A stretch of DNA of 60,585 nt from Lewinellaceae bacterium (GCA_016711435.1 JADJSY010000039.1:1-60585), one strand, 5' to 3'; shown: positions 43,468 through 52,345, counted from the stretch's first letter. Numbers and translations are program-made. Notes: a model not told the origin generated them from the letters alone.

Positions 43468-44889
43468 ATGCAGCGCCGACTTCGCCAACGCGACACACTG
43501 TTTTATGGGATTGCCGATTTCGCAATGGCTATGCTGGCATGGGCCATGTTTTTCCTGTACCGCAAAACCCTGGAAGGCGCTGCCCTGACTGCCGAGGTTT
43601 TTCAGGACCCCAATTTTTACCTCGGCGTATTGATCGTGCCGGTAGGTTGGGTGTTGCTGTACGGCATATTCGATCAGCACACTGACATTTACAGAATGTC
43701 GCGGCTCACCACGCTGACACAGACATTTTTCCTGTCTTTCCTGGGGGTAACTTTCCTGTTTTTTTCGCTGATACTCGACGATGTGGTGCGCGATTACCGT
43801 ACCTATTACAACTCATTTCTGACTTTATTCGGCCTGCATTTTTTCCTCACGGCTTTGTCGCGGATGATTTTGCTGACCCGCGCCAGCCGCAGGTTAAAAT
43901 CCGGGTTGATTACTTTCAATACCTTGCTGGTAGGCGGCAATCAGAATGCGCTCGATCTGTACTGGGATATCAAAAACCGGAAGAAAGGTCTTGGCAACAA
44001 ATTTATTGGCTTTGTGGATACCAATGGCGGCAGCGATCAGTTCATGTCGGAACACATGCCGCTGCTTGGAACCGTTGAGGACCTCGGTCAGATTATTCGC
44101 AGCCATGAAATAGAGGAAGTGATTATCGCGATTGAAACCTCCGAGCACAACCGCCTGCGGGGTATTTTGAATATTCTGTTCGATTTCGGGGAGCAGGTTT
44201 TGGTGAAAATCATCCCCGATATGTACGATATCCTGCTGGGCACCGTGAAAATGAACCACGTGCACGGGGCCGTACTCATCGAAATCCGCCAGGAATTGAT
44301 GCCCAAATGGCAGCGAATGCTCAAAAGACTGATCGATGTAACGGTCAGCGCCATTGCGCTGGTTATCCTGTCGCCTTTGCTGCTCTACACGGCTATCCGG
44401 GTGCGGCTTTCTTCTCCCGGCCCTATCTTTTTTGAACAGGAACGTATCGGCCTGAATGGTCAACCCTTTAAAATTATCAAGTTTCGCTCCATGTATGTGG
44501 ATGCCGAACACATGGGGCCTCAGTTATCTACCGACAATGATCCGCGCTGCACGCCCTGGGGCGCTGTTATGCGCAAATACCGCTTAGACGAGGTGCCCAA
44601 TTTCTGGAATGTATTGAGCGGTGAAATGTCACTGGTAGGGCCGAGACCGGAACGCAAATACTTTATCGACCTGATTGTCGAACAGAATCCGCACTACAAA
44701 CACCTCTTAAAAGTGCGGCCTGGCATCACTTCCTGGGGGCAGGTGAAATACGGCTATGCTTCCAATGTGCAGGAAATGTTGCAACGCCTGCGTTTCGACC
44801 TGCTGTATATTGAAAACATGACCCTGGCGCTCGATTTTAAAATCATGTTTTATACGGTACTGGTGTTGTTGCAGGGAAGAGGGAAGTGA
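43468..44889 (+). CDS. Polyprenyl-phosphate sugar-1-phosphate transferase (exopolysaccharide initiation)
   Basis: 473 residues. Four N-terminal membrane segments (residues about 10-135) are followed by a Rossmann-like middle (TLLVGGNQNALDLYWDI). The C-terminal bacterial sugar-transferase domain has KRLIDVTVSAIAL, FFEQERIGLNGQPFKIIKFR, KYRLDEVPNFWNVLSGEMS and LVGPRPERKYF. It would load the first sugar phosphate onto undecaprenyl phosphate at the inner membrane for a surface polysaccharide. No other capsule genes are close, except a glycosyltransferase directly downstream. Confidence 0.93.
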   Translation: MQRRLRQRDTLFYGIADFAMAMLAWAMFFLYRKTLEGAALTAEVFQDPNFYLGVLIVPVGWVLLYGIFDQHTDIYRMSRLTTLTQTFFLSFLGVTFLFFSLILDDVVRDYRTYYNSFLTLFGLHFFLTALSRMILLTRASRRLKSGLITFNTLLVGGNQNALDLYWDIKNRKKGLGNKFIGFVDTNGGSDQFMSEHMPLLGTVEDLGQIIRSHEIEEVIIAIETSEHNRLRGILNILFDFGEQVLVKIIPDMYDILLGTVKMNHVHGAVLIEIRQELMPKWQRMLKRLIDVTVSAIALVILSPLLLYTAIRVRLSSPGPIFFEQERIGLNGQPFKIIKFRSMYVDAEHMGPQLSTDNDPRCTPWGAVMRKYRLDEVPNFWNVLSGEMSLVGPRPERKYFIDLIVEQNPHYKHLLKVRPGITSWGQVKYGYASNVQEMLQRLRFDLLYIENMTLALDFKIMFYTVLVLLQGRGK

Positions 44890-44955
44890 GATATAAAAAT
44901 GGAACACGTATTGAAGGGATTAGACACGGATTTTTAAACTACATATTTTTTTATT

Positions 44956-45026
44956 AAACACATAGACACATAGAAAACATAGTTTTAGAGTACTCTACGC
45001 TATGTTTTCTATGTGTCTATGTGTTT
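44956..45026. repeat. 27-bp-arm palindrome, second copy
   Basis: The arms AAACACATAGACACATAG... (44956-44982) and complement (45000-45026) match those at 2256-2325 in 26 of 27 positions. The spacer TAGAGTACTCTA core is shared but inverted. Outer flanks carry AACACGTATTGAAGGGATTA and AATCTGTGTTCCAT, members of the ACACGGATT family. Confidence 0.95.
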
Positions 45027-45082
45027 AATAATCTGTGTCTCATCTTTTCAATCTGTGTTCCATATTTTCTATATACAACTCT

Positions 45083-46735
45083 ATGTCACAGCGCGCCACA
45101 CTTGTAATCGCTTTACTGCTCTATGCGATAACCGCGTGGTTTAGTGAGGGTTATCACCATCCAGACGAGCATTTTCAGGTGCTGGAACTGGCCCATTACA
45201 AACTTGGTCGCAGCGCATCCAGCGAGTTGCCCTGGGAATTTGAAGCGCAGATTCGGCCGGGTTTACAACCTGCACTGGCTTATGGCATGATTCGCGTTGC
45301 GGAAGCCTTCGGCATCCAAAATCCATTTATCCAGGCGTTTCTGATGCGCCTGTGCAGCGGGTGGTTGTGTTTGTGGCTTTTTTGGGCTTGGGCAAGTTGG
45401 CTCGAAAAAGATGCCAGGTATGCCTCGGCGGGCAACTGGCTGCGCTGGTCGGTGCTGTTGTTGTGGTTTGTGCCGTATTTATCGGTACGGTTTTCTTCTG
45501 AAAATATGGCGGGGCTGAGTTTCGCTGCGGGCGCTTTATTACTATTGCAAAGTCTGGAAAACACAGCGTTGAAAAGGCGGCCTTATTATTTGTTCCTGGC
45601 CGGTTTCTTGCTGGGTTTGTCTTTTTTCTTCCGTTTCCAAATGGGATTCGCGCTGATCGGCATCGGCGCCTGGATGTTTTGGAAAATGCTGATGTCGGAT
45701 CATTTTTTGAAAGCCCTGCGCTATGTGTTGCCGGGACTATTTCTCGCAATACTGGCAGGTGTGGATACAGATTACTGGCTGTACGGAAAATTTACATTTC
45801 CTGCTTACAACTATTTCATTTCCAATATTATAGACGATAAAGCGGCATATTGGGGCACTTCGCCATGGTGGTATTACTTCTCTGAAACGCTGATGACAGC
45901 GGTTCCGCCGATCAGCATTTTGTTGTTAATTTTTTTGGCGATAGGCATCTGGATTGCGCGCAAACACCTGCTGGTTTGGAGCCTGCTGCCGTTTTTGCTG
46001 GCACATTTTGTGGTGGGGCACAAGGAGTTGCGGTTTATGTTTCCGATGTTACTGCCAGTGCTGGTGCTGGCCGTGTGGGGCATGCTGGAAGTGGAAAAAT
46101 ACCTGTCGGCACATACAACCGCCCGACTGTGGTACCGTCGCTTTTTTGTTCTTGCGCTGACGTTGAACGGGCTGCTCTTGACCGCACGTTGTTTATTGGC
46201 CGCCCAGGAGTCGGTCGCCTGTTTCCGTTTTTTATACGACTACGCGGCCACGACACCTGTCACGGTGTATTCCCATAAAAAAATGCTCTACGAAGTGGTG
46301 GGGCTGAATATGAATTTTTACCGCGCTCCAAATATCCAGAATCAGATGTACGTGGACATCAAAGCGAAAAAAATCCCTGTGGGCGCACTGCTGCTTTCAC
46401 AAGACCTGCAACTGAAAAATCCGCCTAAAGACTCAAAAACAGAAAGAATTTATGCCTCTTTCCCCGACTGGATCCTGAACGTCAACCTGAATGACTGGCA
46501 AAGCCGGACGCGGATGTGGAGCCTTGCATATAGTGCGAAGTCAATAGTCCGAAGTGCGAAGTCCGTAGAGTGTGCCGTTTCACTCTTAGTTTTCTCAAAC
46601 ATGAAACGGCGTACTCTACGGACTGACGACTTCGGACTATTCACTTCGCACTATATTAATCATCCTCCCCGGCACAAACACCACCTTTTTCGGCGCTTTT
46701 CCTTCCAGCCATTTTTGCACCTGTTCGAGTGCTAA
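45083..46735 (+). CDS. GT22-like mannosyltransferase (PIG-B/ALG9 type), with repeat-derived tail
   Basis: 550 residues from MSQRATLVIALLLYAI; an upstream in-frame ATG at 45035 lies in repeat DNA. The GT-C fold is shown by the first-loop motif GYHHPDEHFQVLELAHY and about ten membrane segments, with LLAHFVVGHKELRFMFPML near the end of the core. Dolichol/polyprenyl-phosphate-linked mannose is the usual donor in this family. The natural C-terminus is probably near RTRMWSL. The last ~65 residues come from the GTGCGAA palindrome and from antisense of leuS, with a 99-bp overlap. Confidence 0.83.
   Translation: MSQRATLVIALLLYAITAWFSEGYHHPDEHFQVLELAHYKLGRSASSELPWEFEAQIRPGLQPALAYGMIRVAEAFGIQNPFIQAFLMRLCSGWLCLWLFWAWASWLEKDARYASAGNWLRWSVLLLWFVPYLSVRFSSENMAGLSFAAGALLLLQSLENTALKRRPYYLFLAGFLLGLSFFFRFQMGFALIGIGAWMFWKMLMSDHFLKALRYVLPGLFLAILAGVDTDYWLYGKFTFPAYNYFISNIIDDKAAYWGTSPWWYYFSETLMTAVPPISILLLIFLAIGIWIARKHLLVWSLLPFLLAHFVVGHKELRFMFPMLLPVLVLAVWGMLEVEKYLSAHTTARLWYRRFFVLALTLNGLLLTARCLLAAQESVACFRFLYDYAATTPVTVYSHKKMLYEVVGLNMNFYRAPNIQNQMYVDIKAKKIPVGALLLSQDLQLKNPPKDSKTERIYASFPDWILNVNLNDWQSRTRMWSLAYSAKSIVRSAKSVECAVSLLVFSNMKRRTLRTDDFGLFTSHYINHPPRHKHHLFRRFSFQPFLHLFEC
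46530..46655. repeat. GTGCGAA-armed palindrome between convergent genes
   Basis: ATAGTGCGAAGTCAATAGTC, CGAAGTGCGAAGTCCGTAGA and TGCCGTTTCA (left) pair with TGAAACGGCGTACTCTACGG and GACTTCGGACTATTCACTTC (right). Heptamers GTGCGAA resemble those at 18098-18130. The right arm abuts or overlaps the 3' end of leuS. Confidence 0.92.
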
Positions 46736-49700
46736 AGCGGCGGCTTCGGCGTCAGCGGCGTTGACATCTGTCGGCAATTCTATGGTAGCCCGCAGTTTTC
46801 CGTTGATCTGGATCGGGAAAACGTAGGTGTCTGTTTTCAGATATTCTTCATTTAACACAGGCCAACTGGCGTCGCATACGGTAGTGGAATGCCCCAGCAA
46901 ATGCCAGAGTTCTTCGGCGATATGCGGGCCGAACGGCGCCAGCATAACCACGATGGGTTCCAGGACGGCCCGTTTGGCGCTGTTCATGCGGCGCAGATCG
47001 TTGGTGGCGATCATAAAATGACTCACGCAGGTATTCATACTGATGCGCTCGACATCGTCCGTCACCTTTTTGATGCAGGTATGCAGGATTTTCAATTCGT
47101 CTTTGTTCGGCGTTTCATCGCTCACCACAAATTGTCCGGCGGCATTAAAAAACAGTCCCCAGAACTTGCGCAAAAATCCGCTTACACCGCTGATCCCCTG
47201 CGTATTCCAGGGTTTGGCGTCGGTGATCGGGCCCAGGAACATCTCGAACATCCGGAAGCAATCGGCGCCGTATTCCTCTACCATGTCGTCGGGATTGACC
47301 ACATTGTACTTCGACTTGGACATTTTTTCCACTTCCCAGGAGCAGAGATATTTCCCGCTCGCGTCCAATTTGAAATTGGTTTTTTCAAACTGCTGTTTGC
47401 CCCGCGTTTTATCTATTTGCAGCACATCGTCCACCACGATATTGACATCAACGTGCAATTTCGTGAAAGAATCGGGGTGGTATTTGTGCAACAAGTTGAG
47501 CGACACGAATAATTGCTCGCACCTGGGTTCCTCGTTGCTAATCGTATAATCTTCCGTGCCGGCTAAAGCCTTGCGTATTTTTTCAGCCGTAACTTCCGGG
47601 TTGTTGATGTGATCGATCAACTCTTCCGTGTACAGCACCAGCAGGCGTTTGCCGTCCGACTGCGCCGTGCGGTAAACGCGTTCGATTTTGTCCGATTGTT
47701 TGCTGGAAGTCACCTCGATCACCAGGTTATTGGTCTGGAACGCGAAATCATACTGGTGTTCTTCTTCAAAATCCGCCTTGACGATGGCCATTGGCCCCAT
47801 TTCGGCAAAGAAAGGGTTCAGTACTTTGAGCATCAGGTATTCCTCAAAAAAGCGCTCGCGGGCACGGAAAACGAAATTGGAGCGGCCCTGGATCATGCCC
47901 TGGTTGACCAATCGTTTGGCGAATTCGCGGTGCGGCACCAGGCCCAGATCGTACATGAAATGGTTCCAGAAGCGGCTGTACAACAAGTGTCCCACGGCGT
48001 GTTCGGAGCCGCCGAGGTAAAAATCGACCTGTTGCCAGTAGTCGGCAGCGGTTTTGGAGCAAAATTCCTTGTCGTTGTTCGGATCCATGTAGCGGTAGAA
48101 GTACCAGGAAGAACCAGCCCAGCCCGGCATGGTCGACAACTCGTATTCGTACCCTTTGTAATTCCAGCCTTCTGCGCGGCCCAGCGGCGGTTCGCCTGTT
48201 TCCGTAGGCAAATATTTGTCCACAGCCGGTAAAACCAGCGGTAAATCCTGCTCGTCTATCAGATACGGAACCCCGTCTTTCCAGTAGGCCGGCACCGGTT
48301 CGCCCCAGTAGCGCTGGCGGCTGAATACGGCGTTGCGCAGTTTGTATTGCGTTTTGCCTTTGCCCAGGCCGCGTTCTTCCAGCCATTGGATGAGTGCCGG
48401 AATAGCCTCCGCGTACGTCATGCCGTTTATGATCCCGGAATTGATGTAGCGGCCCTCTTTGGTGGCGTCGGCCATATTTTCAATATCCTGCTGTGCATCC
48501 AGAATCGGGATGATCGGCAGGTTGAAATGGGTTGCAAAATTCCAGTCGCGCTGGTCGCCGGAAGGTACGCCCATTACAGCACCCGTGCCGTAACCGGCCA
48601 GTACGTAATCGGCAATCCAGATCGGAATACGTTCGTTGTTGAACGGATTGATGGCATAAGCGCCGGTGAAAGCACCCGTCACTTTTTTGGTTTCCGACAT
48701 CCGGTCAACCTCCGAACGCGCTGCCGCCCATTTGGTATATGATTCAATATCAGTACGTTGTGTATCAATGGTGAGCTGCTGCACCAGTTCGTGTTCGGGC
48801 GCCAGCACCATAAAAGTGACACCGTAAATGGTATCCACGCGGGTAGTGAACACCTCGATCAGCGTGCCTTCGTGGCCGTCCACTTCAAATCGAACAGAGG
48901 CGCCCACGGAGCGGTTGATCCAGTTGCGCTGCTGTTCCTTGATGGAATCCGACCAGTCCAAATCGTTCAGCCCTTCGAGCAGGCGATCGGCATACGCCGT
49001 GATACGCATGTTCCACTGATTCATCAGTTTGCGTTCCACGGGGTGCCCGCCGCGCTCCGAAACGCCGTCTTTCACTTCGTCGTTCGACAACACAGAACCC
49101 AGGGCCGGGCACCAGTTGACGTAGGCTTCTCCGGGGTAGGTGAGGCGGTATTTCAGCAGCAACAATTGTTGTGCGCGCTCGTCCATATCATGCCACTCGG
49201 CAGCGCTGAAAACAGGGGTGTCTTCGTCGCAAACCGCCCGGATTCCGGCGTTGCCGTTTTGGGAAAAACGATCGACCAAACCGCTGACTGGCAATGCTTT
49301 ATCCGCATCCAGATCGTAGTAGTGGTTGAACAATTGCATGAAAATCCACTGCGTCCACTTGTAAAAAGCGGGATCGCTGGTACGCACTTCGCGGCTCCAG
49401 TCAAATGAAAAACCGATATTGTCCAGCTGCTCGCGGTAACGTGCAATATTTTGTTCGGTAGCAACCTCCGGGTGAATGCCTGTCTGTATGGCATATTGCT
49501 CGGCAGGAAGCCCGAAAGAGTCGTAACCCATCGGGTGCAACACGTTAAAGCCGCGCAGTCTTTTGTAACGGGCGAGGATATCGCTGGCGATATAGCCCAA
49601 TGGATGGCCTACATGCAGCCCTGCACCGGAAGGGTAGGGGAACATGTCGAGGATGTAATACTTAGGCTTACTTGGTTGATTGTCAACTTTGTACGTCTGG

Positions 49701-49756
49701 TTCTCTTTCCACCAGTTGCGCCATTTTGGCTCGATGTCACTCGGACGGTACTCCAT
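46637..49756 (-). CDS. leuS: Leucyl-tRNA synthetase with an inserted nuclease-like domain
   Basis: 1039 residues, about 100 more than usual for Bacteroidota LeuRS. The class I signature is in GLHVGHPLGYIASDI (residues ~46-60) and KMSKSKYNVVNPDDM (811-825). The CP1 editing domain carries FTTRVDTIYGVTFMVL (~303-318) and GTGAVMGVPSGDQRD (~390-404). Between FVFRA and FVSLNL, where relatives have only a short loop of the leucine-specific domain, ~115 residues are inserted (about 632-748; separate entry). Flanking parts, LVNQGMIQGRSNF and KLHVDVNIVVDDVL, are normal, so the enzyme is expected to be active. Upstream on the minus strand TAATTTCG (49865-49872) is a possible -7 box. Confidence 0.95.
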   Translation of the reverse strand: MEYRPSDIEPKWRNWWKENQTYKVDNQPSKPKYYILDMFPYPSGAGLHVGHPLGYIASDILARYKRLRGFNVLHPMGYDSFGLPAEQYAIQTGIHPEVATEQNIARYREQLDNIGFSFDWSREVRTSDPAFYKWTQWIFMQLFNHYYDLDADKALPVSGLVDRFSQNGNAGIRAVCDEDTPVFSAAEWHDMDERAQQLLLLKYRLTYPGEAYVNWCPALGSVLSNDEVKDGVSERGGHPVERKLMNQWNMRITAYADRLLEGLNDLDWSDSIKEQQRNWINRSVGASVRFEVDGHEGTLIEVFTTRVDTIYGVTFMVLAPEHELVQQLTIDTQRTDIESYTKWAAARSEVDRMSETKKVTGAFTGAYAINPFNNERIPIWIADYVLAGYGTGAVMGVPSGDQRDWNFATHFNLPIIPILDAQQDIENMADATKEGRYINSGIINGMTYAEAIPALIQWLEERGLGKGKTQYKLRNAVFSRQRYWGEPVPAYWKDGVPYLIDEQDLPLVLPAVDKYLPTETGEPPLGRAEGWNYKGYEYELSTMPGWAGSSWYFYRYMDPNNDKEFCSKTAADYWQQVDFYLGGSEHAVGHLLYSRFWNHFMYDLGLVPHREFAKRLVNQGMIQGRSNFVFRARERFFEEYLMLKVLNPFFAEMGPMAIVKADFEEEHQYDFAFQTNNLVIEVTSSKQSDKIERVYRTAQSDGKRLLVLYTEELIDHINNPEVTAEKIRKALAGTEDYTISNEEPRCEQLFVSLNLLHKYHPDSFTKLHVDVNIVVDDVLQIDKTRGKQQFEKTNFKLDASGKYLCSWEVEKMSKSKYNVVNPDDMVEEYGADCFRMFEMFLGPITDAKPWNTQGISGVSGFLRKFWGLFFNAAGQFVVSDETPNKDELKILHTCIKKVTDDVERISMNTCVSHFMIATNDLRRMNSAKRAVLEPIVVMLAPFGPHIAEELWHLLGHSTTVCDASWPVLNEEYLKTDTYVFPIQINGKLRATIELPTDVNAADAEAAALALEQVQKWLEGKAPKKVVFVPGRMINIVRSE
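47513..47863 (-). other. DUF559/Vsr-like domain inserted in LeuRS
   Basis: Residues ~632-748 of LeuRS. It starts with RERFFEEYLMLKVLNPFF. The core HQYDFAFQTNNLVIEVTSSK, then VYRTAQSDGKRLLVLYTEEL and a helix ending EVTAEKIRKAL, follow the order of DUF559/very-short-patch-repair-like PD-(D/E)XK domains (acidic Asp, Ile-Glu-Val, 'R-T...G..LLVLY'). The usual catalytic pattern after the Glu reads Glu-Val-Thr, so nuclease activity may be lost. No intein splice motifs are present. Assignment is by pattern, not by search. Confidence 0.6.
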
Positions 49757-49947
49757 TCTGAATAGTTGGTCGGTTGATAATTCGCGGTTTATACCAGAGG
49801 GTAACTACTTATGCTCCTGCTTTGGTTCCCTGCCAGACTGCACCATGCTTTGTTTTGCGGAGCTGCGAAATTAGAGGTTTTAAAGCAATTATATTTTTAT
49901 TGCCTGTTGTAATATTTCAAATCAGGGAAAACCCTGTTACTTTCCTT

Positions 49948-49955
49948 TATGTTTG
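49948..49955 (+). promoter_or_regulatory. -7 box TATGTTTG of selD
   Basis: TATGTTTG fits TAnnTTTG and lies 23 bp before the selD ATG. No clear -33 element. Confidence 0.4.
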
Positions 49956-49978
49956 CCTGTACAAAAACATAGATATTT

Positions 49979-51040
49979 ATGACAAATGCTTCAGAAGCCG
50001 ATACCACTGTTTACCGGCTTACCCAATATTCGCACGGCGCGGGCTGCGGCTGCAAAATTTCACCCAAAGTTTTAGACCATATCCTGAAAACCAGCGCTTT
50101 TAAACCGGATTACCCGCAATTGCTGGTTGGCAATGAAGAACGCGACGACGCAGCCGTTTTCGACCTCGGCGACGGCACGGCACTCATCAGCACCACCGAT
50201 TTTTTTATGCCGATTGTCGACGACCCCGAGGATTTTGGCCGCATTGCCTCGGTCAACGCCATCAGCGATGTGTATGCCATGGGCGGCACACCATTATTAG
50301 CCATCGCTATTCTTGGCTGGCCCATCAATACCCTCCCGCCGGAAGTAGCCAATCTGGTCATAGAAGGCAGCCGAAAAGCCTGTGCGGAAGCGGGCATTCC
50401 TTTGGCAGGCGGCCACAGCATCGACAGCCCGGAACCGATTTTCGGACTGGCGGTAACGGGCAGGCTGCCGATTGCACACCTGAAAAAAAACGGCGGCGCT
50501 ACACCCGGCGCACAGTTGTTCCTGACCAAACCTATCGGTGTCGGCATCCTGACTACCGCCCAGAAAAAGGGCATTTTGAAACCCGAACACGCACAAATCG
50601 CTCCCGACAGCATGAAAAAACTCAATAAAGTCGGCGCGCGTTTTGGCGCCTTGCCTTACATTCAGGCCATGACGGACGTGACAGGTTTCGGATTGCTGGG
50701 CCATTTATCTGAAATGTGTGAGGCGAGTAAAACCAGTGCGGTCGTTCATTTTGAGCAGGTGCCCACGATCGACCGATCCATTCTGGATTTTTATTTAGAT
50801 CACAAATGTGTACCCGGCGGTACCCTCCGCAATTGGGATAGTTACGGCCACAAAATTGCCGGCGTCGATGATTACAAACGCAATATCCTAGCCGACCCAC
50901 AAACCAGCGGTGGACTGCTCGTAGCCGTAAAAGCCGGCCACGAGGCTGATTTTCAGGCATTTGCAGCGGCCGAAGGATTTGATCTGACACCTTTTGGGTT
51001 TATGATCGAGGGGCAGGAAGTGGTGATAACGGTTGTTTAA
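49979..51040 (+). CDS. selD: Selenide, water dikinase
   Basis: 353 residues. SelD makes selenophosphate from selenide and ATP for selenocysteine, selenouridine or molybdenum-enzyme selenium. The active-site loop YSHGAGCGCKISPKVL has Cys23 and Lys26, matching E. coli Cys17 and Lys20; it is the Cys form, with no in-frame TGA. ATP-binding Asp residues are in NEERDDAAVF and STTDFFMPIVDDPEDFG. GGHSIDSPEPIFGLAVTG and ADPQTSGGLLVAV are conserved. No selA, selB or selU is visible in the window. Confidence 0.96.
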   Translation: MTNASEADTTVYRLTQYSHGAGCGCKISPKVLDHILKTSAFKPDYPQLLVGNEERDDAAVFDLGDGTALISTTDFFMPIVDDPEDFGRIASVNAISDVYAMGGTPLLAIAILGWPINTLPPEVANLVIEGSRKACAEAGIPLAGGHSIDSPEPIFGLAVTGRLPIAHLKKNGGATPGAQLFLTKPIGVGILTTAQKKGILKPEHAQIAPDSMKKLNKVGARFGALPYIQAMTDVTGFGLLGHLSEMCEASKTSAVVHFEQVPTIDRSILDFYLDHKCVPGGTLRNWDSYGHKIAGVDDYKRNILADPQTSGGLLVAVKAGHEADFQAFAAAEGFDLTPFGFMIEGQEVVITVV

Positions 51041-51190
51041 GAGTGTTTGAGATTGTTGGATAGTTGAGTGTTGAGTTGTTTAGAATGTTGAGGGTGGTAA
51101 CTCAGGCTTTAGGGTGACACCCTCAACTCTCAACAACTCAACTCTCAACAACTCAACCCTCAACAATTTCAACATCCTCAACAAACATAC
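51041..51190. repeat. GTTGAG-armed palindrome
   Basis: GAGTGTTTGAGATTGTTGGA, TAGTTGAGTGTTGAGTTGTT and ATGTTGAGGGTG (left) pair with CACCCTCAACTCTCAACAAC and CAACTCTCAACAACTCAACC (right). The heptamer-like unit is CAACTCT/CAACAAC. It lies between selD and the permease gene. Confidence 0.85.
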
Positions 51191-51199
51191 GCAGTCACG

Positions 51200-52255
51200 A
51201 TGTTAACATACATTCTTCGCCGCCTCGCCTACGGGCTTCTGGTCATGGTTTTGGTGGTGACCACCATTACCGGGATCATCTTTTTGGCGCCGGTAGATCC
51301 CGCACAACTGACGTTCGGGCAGCGCAGCGACGCCTCTACAGTAAAGGCGAAAACGGCGGAACTGGGTCTGGATCAACCCCTGTGTGTGCAGTTATTCCGT
51401 TACTTAGCCGATATTTCCCCGCTATCTGTTTTGTCACAAACACCTGATAATCAACGAAAATATTCCTTTATTCCGCTGTTTTCAACCGGAGATAACGAGG
51501 CGTTGGTGCTCAAATCACCTTACCTCCGCGAATCCTACCAGTCGGGCCGGCCGGTTGCGGAAATATTAGCAGAGGCCATTCCCAATACGGCCCTACTGGC
51601 CGGCATCGCCATGTTGCTGGCCACCATTCTGGGAATCCTATTCGGCGTACTGGCAGCGCTGCGGCCCCACACGGTTTGGGATCACCTGATTTCGGTGCTT
51701 TCTGTTTTCGGGTATTCGCTGCCGTCGTATGTGGCGGCGATGATGCTGGCGCTGATTTTCGGCTATGCACTCGGCGACTGGACGGGTCTGGATATTCAGG
51801 GCAGCCTGTTTGTGCTCGACGATTTCGGCGACTGGGAACTGCGCTGGCGGAATATTGTGTTGCCGGCCATTGCCCTGGGTATGCGTCCGGTGGCGCTGAT
51901 TACACAACTGACCCGCAGCGCCATGCTCGATGTGTTGTCGCAGGATTTTGTACGCACGGCCACGGCCAAGGGACTTCCTCCGCGCCGGGTAGTAGTTCGC
52001 CATGCACTGCGCAATGCCCTGAATCCCATTGTTTCCGCCGTTTCCGGCTGGTTTGCAGCCCTGCTGACGGGCGCTTTTTTTGTGGAGAATGTGTTCAATT
52101 TCAAGGGATTAGGCAGCGCTACCATTACCGCCCTGCTCAATTTCGATATTCCGGTGGTGCTGGGTTGCGTTTTGTTTACGGCGCTGACGTTCGTGGTAGT
52201 TAATTTGATTTCGGATTTGTTGTACGGGTGGCTGGATCCGAGGGTGGTGTTGTGA
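51200..52255 (+). CDS. Peptide-type ABC transporter permease (DppB/OppB family)
   Basis: 351 residues. An N-terminal membrane helix (LRRLAYGLLVMVLVVTTITG) is followed by a periplasmic loop and a BPD_transp_1 domain with five further helices. The coupling 'EAA' region reads TRSAMLDVLSQDFVRTATAKG and LPPRRVVVRHALRNALNPI. The partner DppC permease, ATPases and binding protein are not adjacent, as is often seen in Bacteroidota. The periplasmic loop is enlarged relative to E. coli DppB. Confidence 0.9.
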   Translation: MLTYILRRLAYGLLVMVLVVTTITGIIFLAPVDPAQLTFGQRSDASTVKAKTAELGLDQPLCVQLFRYLADISPLSVLSQTPDNQRKYSFIPLFSTGDNEALVLKSPYLRESYQSGRPVAEILAEAIPNTALLAGIAMLLATILGILFGVLAALRPHTVWDHLISVLSVFGYSLPSYVAAMMLALIFGYALGDWTGLDIQGSLFVLDDFGDWELRWRNIVLPAIALGMRPVALITQLTRSAMLDVLSQDFVRTATAKGLPPRRVVVRHALRNALNPIVSAVSGWFAALLTGAFFVENVFNFKGLGSATITALLNFDIPVVLGCVLFTALTFVVVNLISDLLYGWLDPRVVL

Positions 52256-52345
52256 GATAAAATGGAACACGGATTAGAGGGATTGGACACGGATTTTTTC
52301 CCTCGTTTAATCTGCGTCCCCATTGATCTACGAGGGAAAAAATCC
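52256..52345. repeat. ACACGGATT-family palindrome
   Basis: AATGGAACACGGATTAGAGG, GATTGGACACGGATTTTTTC and CCTCG pair partly with CGAGGGAAAAAATCCACG, with a core TTTAATCTGCGTCCCC. It abuts the permease stop codon. Confidence 0.8.

Noticed and set aside
47513..47863. Intein in leuS
   Set aside because: No Cys/Ser at the left junction, no HN at the right end, block too short, and the flanks replace a variable loop, not an active-site motif.
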